NCBI GenBank assembly: GCA_007922225.1
Contig: ML679959.1
Location: 23,720,118 to 23,784,117 of the forward strand
Source of the DNA: Emydura subglobosa
Taxonomy: Eukaryota > Chordata > Testudines > Chelidae
Direction: 5' to 3'
DNA: 64,000 bases
In this document: positions 1-13,800 of the stretch, piece by piece
Numbering within the stretch: position 1 is the first letter of the stretch
Layout of the letters: each line of letters opens with the position of its first letter
Notes under the pieces: generated by a model
Told to the model about the DNA's origin: nothing
Databases searched by the model: none
The model's input: the letters and a program-made list of their open reading frames with translations, nothing else
Translations under genes and position numbers: made by a program

Positions 1-1767
1 CCCAGGCAGGTGCAGTGTAAACTCACAGGGTCTTGCCCTAGTAGGATGTTTCCAAAAGTTAAATGATCTATTCCAAGCTTGGTGATCTGCAAAAAGGAAG
101 TAGCCTAAATGATAGAAAGTAATCTAGATTTCTCTACCATTGTTTCAATTGTTGTCTTCAAGATAAGAATATAGATTAAAATTTTAAACCTAAGCAGTGT
201 TCCTTAAGCGATTTGACACAAGATGTCAGAACATGTTAGTATTAGAGCTGAATGGGTTTAATATTTATCATTTTCTTTCTCTATATAGGAATTAAATACA
301 GTGCTCCTGTCAGGTAATTTCTAAGTTATCATCTGCAAAAAAACCTAGAGTTTTCAGGGGACTAAGCAGCCCCTGGAATCACAGTTAAAGTTGCCCCCCC
401 TCCCCCCAGTTCTGAAACAGCGCCTCTGTAAATAGCGGGGTCCCCCAAGGACCAATAAAACTTTTACAGCGTGCTCTGCCATCGTGCATTCACAGACATG
501 CTCTTTTAGAGTTTCTCTGCAAGCTACTTTTCACTGCTGAGTTTATCCATTTTCTTAGCCAATTACTTTTTTTAACCTGATTTTATCTTATTGCTGTGGC
601 ATGTTTAGTACAGGTCAAAGACAACAGCTTGTAAGGAAGAAGTATGCAAGGCCTCACTGCACAGTCTGCACTGCCCACAGAGTCACAAGGCCTGACATAT
701 CAATGCTTCTTTTTATAGCTATCTATCTATCTCTTAGGTACTTAAACGGCCCATGAGCACCTTATCTGAGCACCTCACAGTCTTTCCTATATTCATCCTC
801 ACAACACTACCCCCATTTTAGAGATGGGAACAGGCCCAGAGAAATGAAGTGACTCACCCAAGGTGACACAGGAAATCTGTGGCAGAGGAGTGAATTGAAC
901 CAGCGTTTTTTGAATCTTAGGCTACTGCCCTAACCACTGGTCTCCTCTCCCTCTTTTCTTCAGGCGTTGTGAGCAAAGCAAAAGACCAATACTCTCTACT
1001 TTACTAAGGGCCGAACTCCCATCAGGTATTTCACTTACAAATGATTATGTTGATTTTTCAATATACTGGGCCTGCTCTTGCAGATTTCATTTGGCAGCAC
1101 ACGCCCATTCAATAACCCATCTTACCTCCCCCCTCAGATACAGAGTCAATGCAACGTCACAAAAATCACACTCTTTGTCCTACCTCGGCATGCTTCCAGT
1201 TGTCCTGTCAGGACTTTTCTAATCTCAGAAACCCAGATGTTTTTCAACTCAACGGAAGATGCCTATAAACACAGGAAAGGTACAGAGCAGATATAATTCA
1301 ACAACGTTGCCAATCCTATGGCTGCTTTAACCTAAATTTGCTTTTAGCCTTTCTTTGTGATAAAACTCTTTGAGCAGAACTAGGACCAAAAAAAGTAAAG
1401 GGCATTATACAAAATAAAAAAATTATACTGGCTCTAAGAGTTCCCATCGTTATTTTTCTATCTGGACTCCCAAGTCATTTTCCATCATTTCGTTTTCTTT
1501 TTACCCACACCGAAGTCAGCGTTAGAATTTCATGAGCAGCATGACAGAGCAGGCTCAGAATCACGGATGCTCTGAGGTACATTTTGATAATGTGTTTTAT
1601 TCTGAAAAAGGGAGTAATATTAAAATCACACAATTCATATTCTCTCTGTCTCCTCAACTCCAGGACCAGTGGCATCCAGAATAGAGCATAAGAGGAAATT
1701 ACAATCTTGCTAGAGGAAACAACAACTCGAAGGAAGTAAACTCCTTTAAAGAAACCATTGTCTTTAC
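1..1767. other. intron downstream of the last visible MCF2L2 exon
   Basis: This stretch follows the donor of the 1768-1860 exon, so on the minus strand it is intron. The next exon should complete the PH domain C-terminal helix (in the family a Trp-containing segment after Y-I-I-Q), and I could not find it here, so it must lie left of base 1. The only recognisable content is a minus-oriented MIR-like SINE at about 745-945 and a short CTAT run near 720-733. I see nothing else. Confidence 0.6.
745..945 (-). repeat. MIR-like SINE remnant
   Basis: The plus strand reads as the reverse complement of a MIR. It has the block 'ccccattttagagatgggaa', then 'cacccaaggtgacacagg', a 'tggcagagg.gtgaattgaacc' segment and a tRNA-like head ending 'taaccactggtc'. 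This matches the order of the MIR 3' to 5' parts as I know them. The copy is old and diverged. Confidence 0.75.
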
Positions 1768-1860
1768 CTGAATGATATAGACCTCTTCTCGACCATTATA
1801 CCAGATCTCAAACTTCTTGTTGTCACCCTTTACATTTTCTGTGATGCCAACAGTACTCAT
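1768..1860 (-). CDS. MCF2L2: MCF2L2 exon: second half of PH domain
   Basis: The exon has 93 nt, phase 0 at both ends, with acceptor aacag and donor gtaaag. It encodes 31 residues, beginning MSTVGITENVKGD and ending FEIWYNGREEVYIIQ. These are the PH beta strands after the variable loop, typical of the MCF2/MCF2L/MCF2L2 trio. It joins in frame to the 4328-4549 exon. It does not encode the final PH alpha helix, which lies on the next exon outside the window. Confidence 0.93.
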
Positions 1861-4800
1861 CTGTTTCCAAATAAAAAAGGAGAACCAGGAACCTAATGTT
1901 AATTTACTTTTAAATTATATCCCCTCTGATGGGCTCTTTCAAAAGGACGTGACCCATTCTGGAGAACTTTACCGAGTGCATAAAATATGATCGAAATATT
2001 TTTAATCAACATAAAATGAATCATTGCATCCTTTTAACTGTCAGTATGTCTCTAACGGATTACAGAAAGCACTCAGCAGCAGCACATTCGTTAAATTCAA
2101 ATATTGACCCTGTGATCCCAATCCAGCAAAGAATTTAAGCACATGAATCGACGCATTGACTCTATCATCAAATGTAAGTGCTTTGCAGGCCCTGTAAAAT
2201 GAACCTCTTCCTGTGTGCAGGCCTGTTGACTTCAGTGGTTTTCCATGCTGACGCAGAGCTCTCTGCCTGTACAAAACTTATTGGGGACCTGGGGCCTAAC
2301 ACGCTTGTGGCAAGGACTCGAATGCTGGGCTCCCACAACTCCCATTCCATGTTCAGCATCTCTATAGATCAGGCCCTAAGGCTGCAGCTTGGCAAATCAT
2401 ATCACATAAGAATCTGGAGGCCAAAAAAAAAAGGATTCAGGGCAAAACTGCAGAACTTTTGATAGTTTCCAAACACATGAGGACAAGAGACTGAAAACGT
2501 CAACACAACAAAGCTAAGGTCTATAATTCTATAAAACTCTTATATTGTATTTCTCATCTCCCAGATCATCAGGTTAGATACAGAGTCTGTATTACACACG
2601 GCACTAATACAGTCTGGTATATACTGCATGTGATTTCTAGAAAAGGTTGCATCAGAAATCCCCATTTGTATACTTGGTCAGATTGCATTTGATTTGTCAA
2701 ATAATGCAATGATAGAAAGCAGGGCCATATTTAGAACACATACAGAGGACAGAGGTAAAGCTGGGTGCTCGACCTTAACTCTGCATTATCTGATTTTTGA
2801 GTGCTTGGTTGCTCAACCTTAATTAGACTGTTGCATAGAAAGTAAGGGCTGGACTGGGTCCTTGTATTTTATAGTATATATAGCAAAATTAGTGGCTCCC
2901 CACCACTGCCCTTCAGCACGGAAAGGGAGAATTCCTTATATGTAGGCTTGGAAGGATAAGATTTTTATCAGCAAATGTCGGTAAACGTCAATTTCACTGT
3001 CCACATGCAAACCGATGAAAAAATATTTCCATCAATAAGCCTCAAAAATTACGGACAAGCAGCATTTTTTCATACTTTGCCCGACAAACCATTGGAGTTT
3101 GATTTAAGAATATTTACTTTGTATATTTTGACATGCAATGGTGAAAATTTGTGTTTAACGACTGTAAAGTTTTAACTTCTTGAATCTCGTTATCTATTGT
3201 CATTAAATAATGATTAACTGCTCTCCCTCCCCACTCCACAATTTTGTGCAACTGAAAAATGTAAATAGATAAAAATCTTTTTAAAAATGCTTAAAAATAC
3301 ACATCGATATTATCTGTCAAAATTGTACAAAAAATAAAAATGGAATTCTGCCAAGTGTACTTATAGGGAAGAGACCCTTCACATACATGTCCAAAGAGCA
3401 TATGTTATAACATGTGCGTGAGCTTAAGACAAATTGGAATTCTTACCCGATTTTACATACGGTACACATATACTCTATACTCTTATGTTTTTGCACAGTT
3501 GATGCTTTCATAAACAGACACTATTAATGAGTGGCTAGTGTATTGCAATGGTACACACGCTGAGCCAGATGTTGCTCACTGAAGCCCAAAGGATCACACC
3601 ATTGTACTTGATGGGAGAATTTTTCCCCTAGTAGTGTAACTGATATTAATAAATAATATTACAATTCAGGGGTGGGAACACCACGCTGGTGAATTTCAAG
3701 AGTCAGACAGTTTTTTGGAGCATCATCTGTAGCTATTTTTGTAACAGAATATAGTTTGGAGTTCACAAGCCCGATTCTCCTCCACTGATGTCAATAGGAA
3801 AACTCCCAATGATTACAACACGATGGAGCCCTCTATGTGGAACAATGAGAGATGGACACAAAAACTGCTTATCCCTATTCCTCTCTATAGGGCATAACCA
3901 GTGCAGAACAATTACAGCTTCACTTTGTACTGAGCTAACTAACGTCATCATTTGGGGCCCTTTCTGCTATAGAAGAAATGGAGTTCAGATGAAAATTCAG
4001 ACCCAGGTTTCAAAAGCCTCCAGGTTTGTGGGTGATTCACCAAATCATGAAGAGAGGGGGTCAATTAAAAAAAAATTCAGATCCAGGCCTGGGTTTGGAA
4101 TTCAAAGATGCCTGAAGTTCCAAGGTTCATTGGCCCACCTCCAAGAGGAGTTTCACCCAGTTAAAAATCAGCCCATTCTCAGAGCGGCTGCCTTATTCAA
4201 CTTGCCTCCATAGAAAATATCTTTCATACTTCTAATCTTGTCTTTAAAACGTCCACCTCAATGCTATTTTAAACTGGATTCAGTGGTGGATATATCCTCT
4301 CCTTTCCTTCTGCACCACACCCATTACCTTTAAAGAATTCTTAAAGCTGTATGAAGGAGATTTCTCGTGGCCGTCTGTATTTTCGTCCCGTTTCTTGCAG
4401 AAGAGCAGGATCTTTGCGTAGAGAAAGAGATGTCTCTGCATTGGTTTGAACCTAGCCAAATCCTTCACCTTGCTATGGCCCTTCTTGTGATCCGTCCAGA
4501 CGTTGAAGGAGCCCTGCATCAGCAGCTTCCCAAGCTCATGCACATCTCCCTATCGATGGGAGGGGGAAAAGAAGGATTTTCACATGGGTGACGTTCAAAC
4601 CGGAAAAAGCCAAGTCCGATTCATTCTCCCCACTGTTTGAATCAAAGGATTGATCGGTGTGACTAAGGAACCAAAGGTGCCCATTGGGGCCACAGCACTG
4701 GGATATCTAGGGTGCTGGGGAGCAGCGTGCAGCTGGGGCCAGCGAGTCAGCTGGGTGCTTCGTTTTTGTCCAGCTCCCCAGACTGTGTGACTCGTAATGG

Positions 4801-7800
4801 GGCTCACAAGCCCAATACTGAGCATAGGTAGCAGCTTCCCTGCTTATGGGAAATGAGGCTGACCCCAACACCCACAGCTGTCAGTAATAAAGCAAACAAG
4901 CCTGGCTACGAGGGAGGAAGAACAGAGAGGGGCAGCAGAGCGGCTCCATACCAAGCTGCTTCTAAGACACTGACATGGAGACAAAGGAGGCCTGCAAGTC
5001 CTAGAGTTTAAGGGCTGATAAATGCTTCACCTAAATTGACTCTAAGGACTGGTCTAACTGTAGGATCATTAAAGGGGACCACTTAGGAGAAAGCTGGGGC
5101 CCCTAGAGCGCTTGGCCCAAGATCAGCTGGCAAGGTCCATTCTCCCCTGCTATTTTCCATGCCCGCAACACCTCCATCACCCCCACTCACAGTTTAGGCC
5201 GATGGGGGCTTTCAAAGTGGCCCGCGGCTCCACTCCTGCTGGCTGCAGAAGGGAACCACTGCCTAAAGACCAGGTGGAGTGTGTTTCCATAGGGCTAAAA
5301 GATCGGTGCAACCAAACTCAAAAACAAGAACTTAAGGAAAGCCCTGTCTTTTGCCCCAACACAACTGAAGTCTTCATTATTTCAATAGTATAAACAGTAG
5401 ACAAATACAGCAGGTTCAACAGTGTCACAGTTCCACCAGATGTCACTGCAGACACTGAGAACTACTGCAGGGATCTGAGAGGGTTTGTAGCTAGAGACAG
5501 CTGTTCAAAAAGTTTCAATGAAAATTAACCACCTCATTTTGAGCAGTGACATCAGGTCAAATCTGGCCTTCAAACTATGATCTTGTTAATGAAGGGTTTG
5601 CAAAAACCTGAAATCAGTAGAGATATGTCCTGTCCAGTTTTTTGTTTATTTTACTGCAACAGAAACAGCTATTCACAAATCCAAAAATGTTCCCAGGCAG
5701 CATATGCACCAGTGAGCTTCTAGTAGTAATATGTCGCTAAAGTGAGTGGGAGCTTTGCCCTTGGCTTCAATGGGAACAGAATCAAACCCAGAGCCTATGA
5801 AAACCTGAAAGTGAAACTGACTACTAAAAAATGAAACTGACTAGGTCAGTTATCCTTTTCTATTTCAGACATACAAAAAGTAACAAACAGTAAAAATGAT
5901 TTTAAAAAAAAATCATTTTTACAATTCAATTTTAATAATCTAAGGCAAACATACGGCGTGAGACTTCTCGGCGGAGGATAAGTATGGCCCACTTGGAGTA
6001 CATTTTATTCCAATCTGGCCCGCCATAGAAAGTGACTTTGACACCCCTGATCTAAGGTGTACAAGATCCTCCCCTGGAGTTAACTGGTAGCTTCACTAAA
6101 CAGATGGCCTCAGGATCTGGCCCTACATATTTAAATATGATATAAGTCTGATCGTGTCCCTTTAAATCCTAAAACAAAATTACAATATCGGGAAAGATGT
6201 AAGTTCACTTCTGTAGGTTGGGGTCATAGATTATATAGCCTTTCCCCCCAGAGTTAACACCTTGGAATTTTTTGGGTCCATACTGGGGTCACACACAGCT
6301 CTCAACCACTGCTTTACTGTGTACCAGTCAAGCCTGCATCTTCCCATTTACAAACTTCAGTGTCAGACTCATTGCTCAAAGGCAGTGCATCCTGCTGTCA
6401 CATCCCTCCCACACCCACCCACCACACACTTTGCTCAGGTGAAATTTTGTCATTTATGTTCAATCACGGCTACATCTCATCATGCGTCTTTCTGTCAGAG
6501 ACCTGTTCCATGGGAAGGCTCTGAGCTAGAGACCAGTAATCCAGACTTCTGCAATACTGGTTCGTATATCATGACTGGACCCGGCTGGAACACTGCCAGG
6601 TCCACGACTAGGGTACAAATAATAAATAATAATACCACCTCATATCCCGTGATGGCTATTTGATGCATGGAATCATTCACTGACTTGATGATATCAAGCA
6701 TGGTGGCCAGTGCCTCTTCCAGTTCAGCGGTGCCGTCTGAATTCTTGCTGCATTTCAGCATTTCCTATTTAAACAATAACAACAGCCATATCAAGGGACA
6801 GCTCAAAAGTCCATCCTGAAAATATCCTTGATCAGGGAGCTATGACAAGACCACGACACAGAGAGGACTGCAATTATAGGAGTGGCAGGAGATTTTCTTT
6901 AACTACCATCAGAAATAGAGCTTTTAAGCTTTTGGACATTTTTAAGTTTCTTGGATTCATTTATGACCAAACAGGACCATTATGATCATCTGGTCTGACC
7001 TTGGCTTTAACATGGACCATAGAATTTCTCTAAGTGGTTCCTGCAGCAAGCCCGTAACTTCTGATTGAGCTACAGCATTTCTTTTAGAGCTACCCCCAGT
7101 CTTGATTTAAAGACTGCAAAAGATGGAGAACATCCTGAGGTAGATTGTTACAATGGTTACTTACCTCACTGTGAAAAATGAGCATCTAATTTCTAGTCTG
7201 AATTTGCCTAGCTTCAGCTTCCAGCTGCTGGATCTTGTTATGCCATTGTCTGCTAAGTTAAGGAACCCTCTATTATCAGCTCTCTCTTCCATTGATGTAC
7301 TTGCAGACCATCAGTAAGTCACCTCTTACTCTTCTTCTTGATAAACAAAGTAGACTGAGCTTCTTTAGGCTCTAACTGGAAGGCTTGTTTTCCGGATGTT
7401 GAATTGTTAGTAGGAGCAGGGAAGATGCAGAGAAATCTTCCGGATCACTTAAACCCTACCTCCATCCCAACTATTTACCAACCCATTTTGGAAATTTGCA
7501 ATGTCTTTTTCCAGGATGGTCACGTCAAAGGACAGTGTTTATCTCCAATCAAAAATATATTAAAACTACTTTAAAAATGGGCTGGTCCTCCGCTTGAGAT
7601 AAGAGAACTTCTCCCAGAATGGGGAATGAGGGGCAAAGTCCTAGGCTTTTTGGAGAACAGGCAGCCAAAAATCAGGAAAATAAAAATAAAACAAATTAAA
7701 AGGCCATAATGTGCAGTCTCTCCACATATGGACCTCCTGCTCTGGGCTCCATATATCTAGACCTACACTGTGCTCACAGGGTCCCATACAAGCACATCTC

Positions 7801-10800
7801 TCTTCACTCCTGTCTTTCATTTCCTAGTCACTGGTTATCCCTGAAGACCTCTAAAGAAAGTTTGGGGCTTAATTCTCTTCTCAGTTACTTACTGAAGTCA
7901 ATGGAGTTACATCTCGGGATAAGCTGAGAGGAGACTCGGGCCTTTTGATTTTAAATTGAGCCTTCCCCAACATCAACCCTTTGCTCTTGTACAGGTGGAA
8001 GTTGTAAGCCTGATACTGATCTAATTTTTATTCCAGTTTTGTACCAGTGCAACTCCACTGCATTTAATGGAGTTATTCCAGATTTATTTCCATCTGAGAT
8101 CAGAATCAGGCTCTCTCTGTCTTCACTCAAAGTGCCTAAGAAAGAAAAAGTCTAATAGATCGAGCATTTAAAAAGATTTAAAAAAAATTGGCAGGGTCAA
8201 TACTGAAGTCTTGATGATCAAAGGTGCTGGAGGTCCATCACTCCACTGGGGGTCTGCAGGAGCCACTCAGCAGTGCATAGCAATTTGCTGATAAAGCATA
8301 GTTGTTGTATCCCAAGCAGCGCGATAAATGCTGTGTGGAAGATTCATCTATTAACTTCTTGGGTTCCAGGAATATGTTTTTTGATTACCAAGTGAGGAGA
8401 CTAAAGTTTCAGTGACTGACCTCATTTCTAGTGACTCTAACAAGCTCAGGCAGGTTCCTGTTTGTTAACCATTCACTGGTCCTTAATTTAATTTATTATC
8501 ACGATGACCTGAGCAGTTGGTTGGGCAGCAATGCTGCTGGCAATGGAATGTCACAAATGTCTGCATTAATTATACCAGTAAACAAACAGCACTTCCCATT
8601 AATTCAGTTTTGTCTGTCAACTTGCCAGCTATAAAGCCAACAACAGTACAGTCCTTTCACTGTATCTACTCAAGCAAATGGGAATAAAGATTCTGATTGG
8701 TTTTGGCGTGTTCTTCACAGCTGCTGAGAGCTGACATGCCACTGGGAGTTAGAGTTAAAGGTTCAACTATTGTATATTTTCTCCATAACAAAATCATGAC
8801 CCCCATTGATGCTTCTGAAAATGCGTCCCCTCCCTGCTAATTTCCATTTGCTATGGTAGGAGACAGGCTCCTTCAGCAGAGCTGTGTGAACCTTCACCTG
8901 GTTTTGTTACAAACCTGAAACTCAGGCCAGACTTGTGAACCTTTTGCCGAAACAAGGTCCAATTTCAGCCAAGGCGGGCCAAGTCTCAGGTGAGCAGAAG
9001 TAAAGTTGTGTGTCAGATGGGGCTAAGTTCCAGGTGGAAACCACACAACAGTCAATTGTTTCACCTAACTTTGATTCAAAACTCAGCAACGATAAGCCAC
9101 AGATGCTACATCTTGGACTGGAATCCTCCTAAAATTCAGATCTGTGGTTTTGGTTCAAGCTCATCTCAACTTTGCAAACTCGGAACAAAATGCAGCTGAA
9201 ATTGTTCAAACCCAAAGCTCCAGAGGCTTGTATCCAGGTGAAAAGGAAACTGAAAAAAGGGATTCACACAAATCCCAAACTACTGACGTCATACAGTGCT
9301 GCCCTTAAATACTTGGCTGTCCATGCCTCTGAAGGAAAGAACAAGATGCACTCTTATGTGACCTGCTGTGGAATCCCTACTATTATGATCAATCTCTACC
9401 ATTATTATTTAGTTAGGAGGCTGCCATTTAAAATGAGCTGAACTGATTGAAACCAAACAGAGTTTGTTAAAAAACGTGATCCAGGAGCTAAAAGTTGATC
9501 TGCCCTTTTCTCACCAAGCTTAGCCTCCTATGCATTACCTCTTCCTAATGATCTATTTCTAATTGTGAAAGGTTCTCCAGAATCACCACTTCCCCACCCT
9601 CATAGAAGCTCCTTCCCAAAAGGGCTTCGCGTGCTGCTTCTCGGTGCTCTCAGAATTGAGTGTGTTAAGTGTCCTTTCAAAGGTACTGTGAGATGTGTAC
9701 AGAACTGGTCGGACCTGATTTGATTCCAATGGCTGTGCCTGTTCTGCCTGAGAACTGTACTCCTTGATATAATCTCACTTTTGTTCACTTGCATATGTCA
9801 AATTAAAAACAGAGCACAGTTTATTATTGCTGTACTGGAGACCTTGAACGTTTCTTTTCAATTCTCTCTCTCCCTTCTACCACGACAGTTCCTAGAAACT
9901 GGAAGCGCATGAGTCAAATTTACTGCTGGAATAAGCAGATGCAACCCTATGACAATCAATGAAGTTGCACCATGGTGCAATTTGGCCCACTTACTATATT
10001 GAGGATTCTTCAACTTATCTATCCTAGGATTTCCTATATAGCCCATCACCTTGAGATATAGGTGCTGCAAAAATAAATGATTGGCCAGACGGTATAAACT
10101 GGAGTCACTTTGTTGATGTCAATGGAGCTATGTCAGTTTGCACCAACTGAGACACTGGCCCTAGATAAGTATACGAAGTTCCATAGTGGACTTTATAATG
10201 CTACTTAGCATTTTTAATAGTCAAAGTGCTTCGTAACAGAAACCAATTAACCCCCACAAAACCCTAGTAAGGAAGGTGAGAAAACAGAATCTCCATTTTA
10301 GAGATAAGGAGATGAAAAAAGAAATGAAGACCAACGTTTTCAAGAGAGCCCACTGGTCTTGGTGCTTCTATCTTGGGTGCTCAGTTTGGACCTGAATTTC
10401 AAGGGTACAAAGTACTCACAACTTCAGCTTAAGTCAAATGTGATTGTCTGAAACTTAGGGCCATTCTGCCCCAAGTTGGGCCCTGAAAAAGTGAACACAC
10501 CCAAAACGACGTCCTTTTGGAAATTTCGGTTGGGGTAATTTATTCACGGGCAGAGAGGAAGGGTGAAATCCTGGCCACATTGAAGTCAAAGGGAGTTTTG
10601 CCACTGATCAGAACTCAAGACAGCCTGGCATGAAGGCCTGTGTTCAGGCTGCTAGACTATACTTCTCTCCAGTTAAAGCTCCCATAAACTCTAACTAAAG
10701 AACTAGATCATTTCTATTCCGTTGTGGAAAAGTGACCTTATTGTTTATAGTGAAACAGTGCTGAATCCAGAACCCGGCTGCACTATGTAAGTGCCGGTTT

Positions 10801-13800
10801 AATGGTCTTCAGTACCTGTTTTAGGGCATGATCCTGCATAGTACCCTTAACTGTCATTGACTTTAGTGAGCGTTCACAGCATGTGGACCCCCAGGATTAG
10901 GCTCTTATTTTGGTTCAACAAGAGTCCTTACTTTGTCTATACTTGCTCATCTACTCAGTCAATTTAACATTGCAAAAGTAGCGCTAATTTATTTCAGGTA
11001 TCGTCTTTAAGAGGGTTCTGCTATGCAATTCCTTAAACAAAACAGACTATCAACAAGAGACTCAAAGTTCAAGAACAATTGATTGCCTTATCATAGAGAA
11101 TGTCCTTTAAATTTATTTACCTTTAAAAGCAACTGGTACTTTGTGATCCTCTGGACTGGCTTTAAAAGATAAGCATCTAGAGAGAGTTTATGATCCAGTT
11201 TGCGCTGGCATTCCTGTAAGAGAAAGAAGAGGAGGAAAAAACATTACAAGTCTTAGAAATAGAACAGGGGTACAAATCCTGGAACTAACGTTTAAATTAA
11301 TAGGAGATTGAACTGTCTGTTGATTCAACAACACAAATATTCACATGCACCAGATTTCACTAGCCAATTTACAAAGGGAGTTTCCTAGCTGCTCTGTATA
11401 TAATACAAACATCTCTGAATCAGAGCCAAGGTCTGGGTTCAGATTAGATGGTGTTGAAATCCTGTAAGATCTTCTTGTGAGATTTCAACCAACGTAGTTC
11501 TGTGAAAGAGGCCCCTTCTGGGACTAGATCTGACCTGGAACCAAAACCAAAGAGACAGGTTCACATCCAGGAATTCCATCTAACAATCTATTTAGTCTCT
11601 CATACACCACTCATTGACATGGTTGCTGAGTGCCACCCAGAATTATAAAGTGTACACATAGTTATATTTTCCTCTATATCTTTTTGAAACGACATGAATA
11701 CAGAAACTTTCTAAGGAGAGCTGGATGGGAAAAGAGGCTCTGACAGATTTGCATTGCCAGTCTGCAACTAAACTTTACCTGAAAGAAGAGACTATCTCCA
11801 CATTGCCTCCAGAGGGCTTCAGATCTCAGCTTGTTCTGACAGTATTTTTCATAGACTTGGAGATCCTCTTTCTGCAACAAAAAGAAAAGTTTAAGTAATT
11901 CAGGAGGAAACAATCCACTGAACTTTAACCATTAACCATATCTTCTCTACATCTTCCATTCCAAACATACGAGACCGAACCAGTTCCTGGTAATAAGTTT
12001 CGGTGTAAAAATCTATTGTATGAACTATTTTTATTCTTTCAGATTTCATTACACTAGCAAGATGAGCTTCCTCCTCTCAAGGTCAATTGCTTAGGAGGAG
12101 GCAGGTACAGCATGGGGGATGTGAGCATGATCTACCTGCTAGACGAGAGCTTCGAATACAGGGCTAGGAGTTGAGAAATTTCAGCTCAATTCCTGGCTCT
12201 GCCACAGACGCTGCAGGATCTTGGGCAAGCCAATTAGGCCCACATTTTCTTGCATGACCATTAAATTTAACGTCCTCAATTTTTGGGTGCTGAACCTGAC
12301 AACACAGCTGCCACCTGAGAACCCACAGCTCCCATTGATTTCACCTGTGGAAAAAACAGGCCCTGTGATTCTCACATTGGGCACCAAAACTATCTATAAT
12401 TCAGTGGTCCCCAAACTTTCTCTTTCATGCCTCACCTTACCTGTAATGGAATCTGTCCGTGCCCCCCAGGAGCCACAGTGGAGAGCAGGGGCTGGAAGCA
12501 GAGCTGTGGCTAGGACTGGGCCTGCGGTTGGGGCCAGGTGCTGGGACCAGGGCTAACGCTGCAGGTGGGGCCAGGAGAGGGGCCATGGCCAGGAGCAGGA
12601 GCTGTGTGGCAGAAACTGGCTGGGGCCAGAGCCATGCCCCCCCCAAAATGTTTCTTCAGAGGCGCGCCCCACATTTTGGGGACCAATGCTACAATTAGTG
12701 GGCATTTCTGAAAACATCGCCTTGAATTCATGAAGGTTTATAGAGTGCTTTGAGATCCCTGGATAGAAGGCGCTGTGGAAATGCAAAGTATTATCAATAT
12801 TCGATACAAACCTACTAATCTTGGCCAAGATTTTCAAAAGCGTCTAGTGATTTTGGGTGTCTCCATTTTTGGATCCTCAACTTGACCCACCTTAAAGGGG
12901 CCCGATTTTCAGAGGGCAGGTGTTCAGCACTTTCTGAAAAATTAGGCTCCCTTATGTGGTCACAAGTGGGGCATCCAAAACCACTGCACACTTTTGAAAA
13001 TCTTGATCAACTTTTCTATAAATCCCTAAAAGGGAATTACCATGACCTGGGTGATGATCTAAATGAACTAAGCAGCAACATCTGAACTCGCCAGGAAATC
13101 AAACAGTTTAGTTTAAATCCACAGGGGGCTTTTCTTCTCAAGAAAATTTTCCCTTGTCAGCCTTCAGAATTCTCTACCCAGAATAGTATTGGAAGAATCC
13201 ATACTTCCGGAATTCAAGGTGGAAAAAAGCTCAGTAATTACTTAGAGAGCAATGTTATTTTGCAGCATACGGGGGATTAGATAATCACCTAATGCAAATT
13301 CAGATACACAATGCACATAGTTAAACTGCCTGGCACATAATAATAGTATTTATCTAGGGCTTTACATATTCAAAACACTGAAAACATTACAAGCCCAATC
13401 CTGCCCTCACTGAAGTCAGTGGCGGGACCCTATCAAGCCCAATGAGATAGGTAATTATTTCCCAAGGTCACACAGGGCCACATCTACACGATGAACTTTT
13501 GCAGCTGCAGGCTTTGTCGGCATAAAACAGTTGCAGTCAGTATATCGTTTGTCCGCACGCAAACTTGGGTCCTTGCATCAGCGCTGCGCATATTCACCGG
13601 GAGCGCTTTTTCGATGCACAGCGCGGTGTGCGATGGGTAGGCATCTCATTGTGCAACTCGCCACCATTCCGCGCACTGTCTTTTGGAAAGTTCTAGCAAT
13701 GCATGGTGGGGCAGAAACGAGTCACACAGGGATGACTGGGACTGTGGGGCCAGGTTGCCACCTTGCAACTTTCTCCATCTCATAATTTTTTGCTCCTATT

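Larger units (their letters stand above)
6765..11120. other. MCF2L2 intron
   Basis: The intron holds a minus-oriented CR1 3' fragment (about 6935-7375) and a minus-oriented MIR-like remnant (about 10190-10335). The remaining 3.7 kb shows only scattered 'gaagtcaatgg'-type motifs from very old repeats. Confidence 0.6.

Noticed and set aside
3788..4213. 141-codon plus frame
   Set aside because: It lies in an intron of the minus gene, has no motif, and its composition is that of translated non-coding DNA.
12437..12837. Pro/Ala-rich minus frames
   Set aside because: They fall inside the 287-bp hAT element and its flank.
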